Assembly: GCA_963733105.1 (NCBI GenBank) | Contig: CAVTCB010000024.1 | Coordinates: 62,001-126,000, forward strand | Origin: JAFAYN01 sp963733105 | Lineage (GTDB): Bacteria; Gemmatimonadota; Gemmatimonadetes; Longimicrobiales; Longimicrobiaceae | DNA: 64,000 bases | Direction: 5' to 3' | Shown: piece after piece, positions 59,794-64,000 of the stretch | Layout of the letters: each line of letters starts with the position of its first letter | Numbering within the stretch: position 1 is the stretch's first letter | Position numbers and translations under genes: made by a program | The notes under the pieces: model-generated | What the model was told of the DNA's origin: nothing | What the model saw: only the letters and a program-made list of their open reading frames with translations | The model's database searches: none

Positions 59794-60537
59794 TTGAGCT
59801 GGAAGGACGCGCTCCTGGACCTGTTCGGCGGGGGAGGGGCCGCGGAGCCCGAGCCGCCGAAGGCGAAGCCGAAGCCCGCAGCCGCCGCGGAGCCCGCCGG
59901 ACGGACCGAGGCGGAGGTGCTGGCGGCGGTGCGCGCGGCGGGGGCGACGGTGCGCGGGGTGGTGTTCACCGGCAACCGCCGCATCATGGCGTCGGTGGTG
60001 GGGGGCGGGAGCACGCTCCGCCTGCACCGCTGCTTCGCCACGGCGCCGGACGCCGTGCTGGCGGCGCTCGGGCGCCTGTTCGCGCCGCGCGCGGGGCGGG
60101 AGCGCAACGCGGCCCGCCGCGCGGTCCGCGACTTCCTGGCGACGGTCCCCCGGCCCGGCCCGGCCCGCCGCGCGCGCCGCACCCCCGCCGCGGACCGCCC
60201 GCACCTGGAGCGCCTCCGCGCCGAGTTCGAGCGGGTGAACCGCGACTTCTTCGGCGGGGCGCTCCCGGAGGTGCCGCTCCACCTGAGCGGGCGGATGCGC
60301 AGCCGCAACGGGCACTTCTCCACGCACCCGCTGGAGATCGTGATCTCGCGCCGCCTGTGCCGCGACGCGCAGCCGGGCGAGTCGGAGCAGACGCTCCGGC
60401 ACGAGATGATCCACCTGTGGCAGCACGCGGCGGGGAAGAAGCCGGACCACGGGCGGGAGTTCCGCGCCTGGGCACGTCGATTGGGCGTGCATCCGAGGGC
60501 GCGCCGTGCGGTGAGGTGGGCGGAGGAGTCGTCTTGA
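59794..60537 (+). CDS. SprT-like zinc metallopeptidase domain protein
   Basis: The 247-residue protein starts at a TTG 13 bp after the radical SAM gene; no ATG is available before the conserved part. The N-terminal 130 residues are Ala/Pro-rich with a small alpha/beta segment. The C-terminal SprT-like domain has FERVNRDFFGGALPEVPLHLSGRM, then HEMIHLWQH (HExxH plus third His) and HGREFRAWARRLG. SprT/Spartan domains act on DNA-protein crosslinks or zinc sites; this one's role is unknown. Confidence 0.82.
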   Translation: MSWKDALLDLFGGGGAAEPEPPKAKPKPAAAAEPAGRTEAEVLAAVRAAGATVRGVVFTGNRRIMASVVGGGSTLRLHRCFATAPDAVLAALGRLFAPRAGRERNAARRAVRDFLATVPRPGPARRARRTPAADRPHLERLRAEFERVNRDFFGGALPEVPLHLSGRMRSRNGHFSTHPLEIVISRRLCRDAQPGESEQTLRHEMIHLWQHAAGKKPDHGREFRAWARRLGVHPRARRAVRWAEESS

Positions 60538-60548
60538 GGGCGGGGTTC

Positions 60549-60758
60549 GGGCGTGCCCCCCGCTGGCGCGGGGGTCGGGCTGCGGCTCCGTAGGACACGA
60601 TACGACCGTGTCCAACGGAGTCGAGCCCCGCGCAAACAGCCGCGCGGGTCTCGCCCCTTCGGGCTCGCATCCCTCACGCAACTGCTGTTCGTGTCTGTGG
60701 TTCTGCCGTTGCCGTGCTCCCCTCCCCCCTTGTGGGGGAGGGGCCGGGGGTGGGGGGT
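60549..60758 (+). repeat. Structured dispersed repeat, copy D (full length)
   Basis: All hairpins of copy A are present, with the second GC stem extended to CCCGCGC/GCGCGGG and the first to CCCCCGC/GCGGGGG. It fills most of the 320-bp gap between the SprT-like and MarR genes. The rest holds only the MarR promoter. Confidence 0.9.
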
Positions 60759-60820
60759 CAAGGGGTCGGGGGAGGGGGGTCCCGCGGACTCCCCTCCCCC
60801 TCGTCGTTACACGGCCGGCC

Positions 60821-60854
60821 TTGTGGCGCGGCTGAAACATGCATATACATGCAT
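60821..60854 (+). promoter_or_regulatory. MarR promoter with embedded palindromic operator
   Basis: TTGTGG (60821-60826) and TATACA (60844-60849) have a 17-bp spacer. The -10 box lies inside ATGCATATACATGCAT (60839-60854), a near-perfect dyad. The start would fall at about 60856, so the mRNA would be leaderless or nearly so. Confidence 0.75.
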
Positions 60855-60857
60855 CCC

Positions 60858-61355
60858 ATGACGACCCACCGCAGCGCCGCCCAGGCGATGACCGCCGACT
60901 GCCTCTGCTTCCGCGCCCGCCGGGTGTCCCGGGCGCTGACGCGGATGTACGACGAGGCGCTCCGTCCGCTGGGGATACAGGCGACGCAGCTCACCCTCCT
61001 GAACGCGGTCGCCATGTGCGGCGACCGCGCGACCATGGGCCGGCTGGCCGACGTCCTGGCCATGGACCAGACGACGCTCTCGCGCAACCTGAAGCCGCTG
61101 GAGAAGGCGGGGCTCGTGCGCGTCGGCCGGCACCCCGCCGACGGGCGCGTGCGGGTGGCGCGGCTCACGCGCGACGGGGAGCGGCGGGTGGAGGAGGCTC
61201 TCCCGCTCTGGACGCGGGCGCACGAGGGGGTGGTCGCCGCCCTGGGCGCGGCGGAAGCGGCGGAGCTGCGCGACCGCTTCGACGCCACCGTCGCCGCCGC
61301 CATGGCGAATCCGGGCGGTTCCCCCCAACTTCCACCCGAGGAGCGCTCATCGTGA
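60858..61355 (+). CDS. MarR-family transcriptional regulator
   Basis: The 165-residue protein has the MarR winged helix: RRVSRALTRMYDEALRPLGIQATQLTLLNAV, then recognition segment ADVLAMDQTTLSRNLKPLEKAGLV, and the wing HPADGRVRVARLT. It should bind its own promoter palindrome as a dimer. ATG 60858 is preferred to ATG 60849, which lies within the -10/operator. The targets probably include the following Lar-like gene and the MATE pump. It overlaps the next gene by GTGA. Confidence 0.9.
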   Translation: MTTHRSAAQAMTADCLCFRARRVSRALTRMYDEALRPLGIQATQLTLLNAVAMCGDRATMGRLADVLAMDQTTLSRNLKPLEKAGLVRVGRHPADGRVRVARLTRDGERRVEEALPLWTRAHEGVVAALGAAEAAELRDRFDATVAAAMANPGGSPQLPPEERSS

Positions 61356-61576
61356 CCGGGAGCACAGTGACTCTGACTCTGCCGCAGGTCGAGGTGGGCC
61401 TCCTCCTCCCCTGTCCCTTCTGCGGCGGCGGGGCGAGGCTGGAGCCGGACCCCTGGCAGGGGGAGAGCGTCCGGATCGCGTGCGGCAACGACGCGTGCCG
61501 CGTGACGCCCAGGACGGAGTACCTGCTCGTGCGCTTCGCCGACGAGCTGCGCGCGGCGTGGAACGGGCGCGCGTGA
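61352..61576 (+). CDS. Small Lar-like zinc-finger protein
   Basis: This 74-residue protein has CPFCGGGARLEPD followed by IACGNDACRVTP and a final ELRAAWNGR. That is the CPFCG...C...C...AWNxR layout of the Lar restriction-alleviation family common on phages and plasmids. Four cysteines could hold one zinc. The GTG start overlaps the MarR stop by four bases, so the two are coupled. Such proteins are rare in MarR operons; the function is unknown. Confidence 0.72.
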   Translation: MTGSTVTLTLPQVEVGLLLPCPFCGGGARLEPDPWQGESVRIACGNDACRVTPRTEYLLVRFADELRAAWNGRA

Positions 61577-61622
61577 ATCCTGAGACTCTCCCTCCGACCC
61601 ACCTCCCAGCGAAGACGGAACG

Positions 61623-61703
61623 ATGACTCCCACCACGACCATGCAACTCCCGAAGACCGTCTCCCGCGACGAGTGGCTGGCCGCGCGCAGGGCGAGCGCG
61701 TGA
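61623..61703 (+). pseudogene. N-terminal remnant of a DUF899-family gene
   Basis: A 26-codon frame from ATG 61623 reads QLPKTVSRDEWLAARRA and then stops. DUF899 (thioredoxin-like) proteins typically begin with this kind of segment (VSRDEWLAAR followed by KxLLxxEKE). Here it ends abruptly at the start of the MATE gene, whose GTG overlaps the stop by four bases. A deletion that removed the body of a DUF899 gene is the simplest reading. Confidence 0.6.
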
Positions 61704-63167
61704 GCGCTCCCCCGACGGAGGCCGCGCAGGCCGCCGCGTCCGATCCGGCCCCGCCCGCGGCGCCCCCGCGGGCCGCGCGGCGGTACGACCGCTCCATCGT
61801 CGACGGGCCGCTGCGCCAGACGGTCTGGAAGCTGGCGTGGCCCACCATGCTCACCAACGTCATCGGCGGCATGCAGGGGATGGTCGACCACGCGCTGGTG
61901 GGGCACCTGGTGGGGTTCGCGGGGAACGCCGCCATCGGCGTGGCCTGGCAGATCTTCCTCGTCGTCATCGTCTTCATCTCCTCGCTGTTCACGGGGATGA
62001 GCGTGCTCGTGGCCCGCTTCGCCGGGGCGGACGAGGAGGAGAAGGTGGACCGCACCGTGTACCAGGCGTTCCTGACGGCGCTGGGGATCTCCCTGTTCGT
62101 GATGGCGCCGGTGGGGTACTTCCTCTCGCCCTGGCTGCTGGACCTGGTGAACGCCTCGCCCGCGGTGAAGGCGGAGGCGCTCCCCTTCCTGCGGGTGATG
62201 TTCATGTTCAGCACGGGGATGCTCCTCTTCTTCATGCTGAGCGGGGCGCTGCGCTCGGCGGGGGACGCGCGGACCCCGATGGTGCTGGGGATCGCGCATG
62301 ACGGTGCTGAACCTGGTGCTCAACGTGGTCCTGATCCGCGGGCTGGGGCCGATCCCCGCCTTCGGCACCGTGGGCTCGGCGATGGGGACGGTGATCGCCT
62401 CCGGGCTGGTGGCGGTGTACTCGCTGTGGAAGCTGTGGAACGGCGGATGGGTGGTGCGCTTCCCGCGGCACGCGCTGGGGCCGGACTGGGCCGTCATCCG
62501 CTCGCTCTTCCGCTTCGGCCTCCCCACGGGGATCCAGGGGATCGCCATGAACGTGGGCGGGGTGCTGATGCTGGCCTTCATCGGCTCGCTGGCGCAGAGC
62601 GCCGCGGCGCAGGCCGCGTTCGCCGTGGGCTACTCGCAGATCTTCTCGCTGGTCACCTGGACGGCGATGGGGCTGATGGGCGCGGCGGCGGCCATGGCGG
62701 GGCAGAACCTCGGCGCCGGGAAGCCGGAGCGCGCGGTGGAGGCGGTGCGGGTGGCCGCGGGGATCGGGGTGGCGGGCGCGGCCCTCCTCGGGACGGTCTT
62801 CTTCCTCTTCCCCACCTACCTGCTCGCGGTGTTCGGGATGGACGAGCCCGCGGTGGCGGAGATCGGCGCGCAGCTCCTGCGGGTGCTCAGCGTGTCGGGG
62901 CTCTTCATCGCCGCCGCGCTCACCTACACGGGCGGCCTGCAGGGGACGGGCGACACCCGGAGCCCGCTCTACATCTCCATCGTCTCGCAGGTGGCGGTGC
63001 CGCTGGGGATCTGCTTCGTCGTCCAGCAGACCGGGACGCTGGACCCGATCGACGTGTGGGTGGCCATCCTGGTGGGGCACGTGACCCGCTGCGTGCTGAG
63101 CGTGGCGCGCTTCAACCAGGGGCGGTGGCGCGGGATCGTGGTGGACATCGGAGCGCCCTCGCGGTAG
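61700..63167 (+). pseudogene. MATE-family efflux transporter, one-base frameshift
   Basis: From GTG 61700 the frame gives a Pro/Ala-rich start and the MATE core (DGPLRQTVWKLAWPTMLTNVIGGMQGMVDHALVGHLVG, GALRSAGDARTPMVLGIA). At 62297 an extra C breaks it; the next frame continues MTVLNLVLNVVLIRGLGPIPAFGTVGSAMGTVIASG and ends with GLQGTGDTRSPLYISI. Repaired, it is about 488 residues with 12 membrane segments, an Na+/H+-coupled exporter of drugs or cations. The MarR gene upstream is its likely regulator. Confidence 0.87.
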
Positions 63168-63183
63168 GCGGCGGAGCCTGGAT

Positions 63184-63241
63184 TTGCCTCCGGGGGGACC
63201 CCCCGCTAATATCCCCGCCATTGGTCACGAATTGTGACCAA
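63184..63241 (+). promoter_or_regulatory. glyS promoter with start-site palindrome
   Basis: TTGCCT (63184-63189) and TAATAT (63207-63212) have a 17-bp spacer. TTGGTCAC-N5-GTGACCAA (63221-63241) begins at the expected +1. It is either an operator or a 5' RNA hairpin. Confidence 0.75.
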
Positions 63242-63281
63242 ATCGACTCCAGGCTCCCCGCTCCGAAATACAAGCACGTCA

Positions 63282-64000
63282 ATGGCCGACACCGAACTGA
63301 TGGACAAGCTGGTCTCGCTCGCCAAGCGGCGGGGCTACGTTTTCCAGTCCTCCGAGATCTACGGCGGCACCGGCTCCGTCTGGGACTACGGCCCCCTCGG
63401 CGTGGAGCTGAAGCGCAACGTCAAGGACGCCTGGTGGAAGGCCATGGTGCACGAGCGGGACGACATCGAGGGGCTGGACGCGGCCATCCTCATGCACCCG
63501 CGCGTGTGGGAGGCCTCGGGCCACGTGGCGGAGTTCAGCGACCCGCTGGTGGAGTGCCTCAACTGCCACCGCCGCTTCCGCGAGGACACGCTCCAGGAGC
63601 AGGCGGGGACGAAGGAGCCGGACCGGCTGCAGTGCCCCTCCTGCGGGGTGACGGGGAAGTGGTCGGAGCCGCGGCAGTTCAACCTGATGTTCAAGACGTT
63701 CATGGGCCCCACGGAGGACGGGGCGGCGACGGTGTACCTGCGCCCGGAGACGGCGCAGGGGATCTTCGTCAACTTCCTCAACGTGCAGACGTCGGCGCGG
63801 CAGAAGGTCCCCTTCGGGATCGCGCAGATCGGGAAGGCGTTCCGCAACGAGATCACGCCCGGGAACTTCACCTTCCGGACGCGCGAGTTCGAGCAGATGG
63901 AGATGCAGTACTTCGTCAAGCCGGGCGAGGACGAGAAGTGGTTCGAGTACTGGAAGGAGCGCCGCTTCCGCTGGCACACGGAGGTGCTGGGGCTCGCCCC
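63282..64000 (+). CDS. glyS: Glycyl-tRNA synthetase, alpha2 type (3'-truncated by the window)
   Basis: The first 239 residues of the dimeric class II enzyme are visible, with LVSLAKRRGYVFQSSEIYGGTGSVWDYGPLGVELKRN. A zinc-binding insertion (CLNCHRRF...CPSCG), the motif 2 region YLRPETAQGIFVNF, and FGIAQIGKAFRNEITPGNFTFRTREFEQMEMQYF follow. This is the eukaryote/Thermus-type alpha2 form, not the alpha2beta2 form. The gene continues past the window edge. Confidence 0.95.
   Translation, partial: MADTELMDKLVSLAKRRGYVFQSSEIYGGTGSVWDYGPLGVELKRNVKDAWWKAMVHERDDIEGLDAAILMHPRVWEASGHVAEFSDPLVECLNCHRRFREDTLQEQAGTKEPDRLQCPSCGVTGKWSEPRQFNLMFKTFMGPTEDGAATVYLRPETAQGIFVNFLNVQTSARQKVPFGIAQIGKAFRNEITPGNFTFRTREFEQMEMQYFVKPGEDEKWFEYWKERRFRWHTEVLGLA

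Noticed and set aside
1..64000. CRISPR arrays, rRNA genes, insertion sequences with transposases, prophage or replication origin
   Set aside because: No regularly spaced direct repeats with spacers, no rRNA signature, no transposase, integrase or DnaA-box cluster was seen.

Overview
The window is very GC-rich, almost wall-to-wall coding DNA. Stop and start codons often overlap as ATGA or GTGA, and GTG or TTG starts are common. Gene content points to a Gram-negative, probably didermic environmental bacterium: outer-membrane barrels, lipoproteins, Wza/Wzc-type export and a futalosine-type menaquinone enzyme. The overall style resembles Gemmatimonadota (Longimicrobium-like), but that placement is inference because no rRNA lies in the window.

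Region 1 (1-16 kb) is housekeeping: a surface protein and barrel, a hybrid response-regulator kinase, tmk, a Ctp protease, then a transporter-asparaginase-CMD-obg run, and dprA, hemW, hrcA, dnaJ, prmA and a HIT protein. Region 2 (16-24 kb) holds a DUF433/DUF5615 toxin-antitoxin pair, a multiply frameshifted aconitase-family gene, tRNA-Ala(UGC), a glycine-zipper lipoprotein, a GntR regulator and two tandem CorC/HlyC-type membrane proteins.

Region 3 (24-58.5 kb) is a large exopolysaccharide locus. One arm has a BcsA-like synthase with PilZ domains and a degenerate ATPase N-terminus, a barrel protein, a DUF3131 protein, and secreted GH26-, GH5- and GH8-like hydrolases. The other arm has a Wza-like exporter, a Wzc-like kinase, a polyprenyl-phosphate sugar transferase, two flippases, many glycosyltransferases, a deacetylase, a polymerase/ligase and two WecG-type transferases. 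Two paralogous proteins combine a pseudo-HD-GYP domain with a pseudo-receiver domain. The regulatory DNA looks coherent: at least five sigma-54-type -24/-12 sites and one convincing plus one divergent c-di-GMP (GEMM-I) riboswitch. The whole locus therefore looks like an RpoN- and cyclic-dinucleotide-controlled polymer system.

Region 4 (58.5-64 kb) has an MqnC-like radical SAM enzyme, an SprT-like protein, a self-regulated MarR gene with a Lar-like zinc protein, a DUF899 remnant, a frameshifted MATE pump and the start of glycyl-tRNA synthetase.

Two dispersed intergenic repeat families run through the window. One (four copies, about 205 nt) folds into serial hairpins whose arms change in a compensating way between copies. 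The other (two copies) combines a four-unit heptamer array, a hairpin and a conserved core. Several single-base frameshifts (aconitase, Wza-like, one glycosyltransferase, MATE) could be assembly errors or real lesions.
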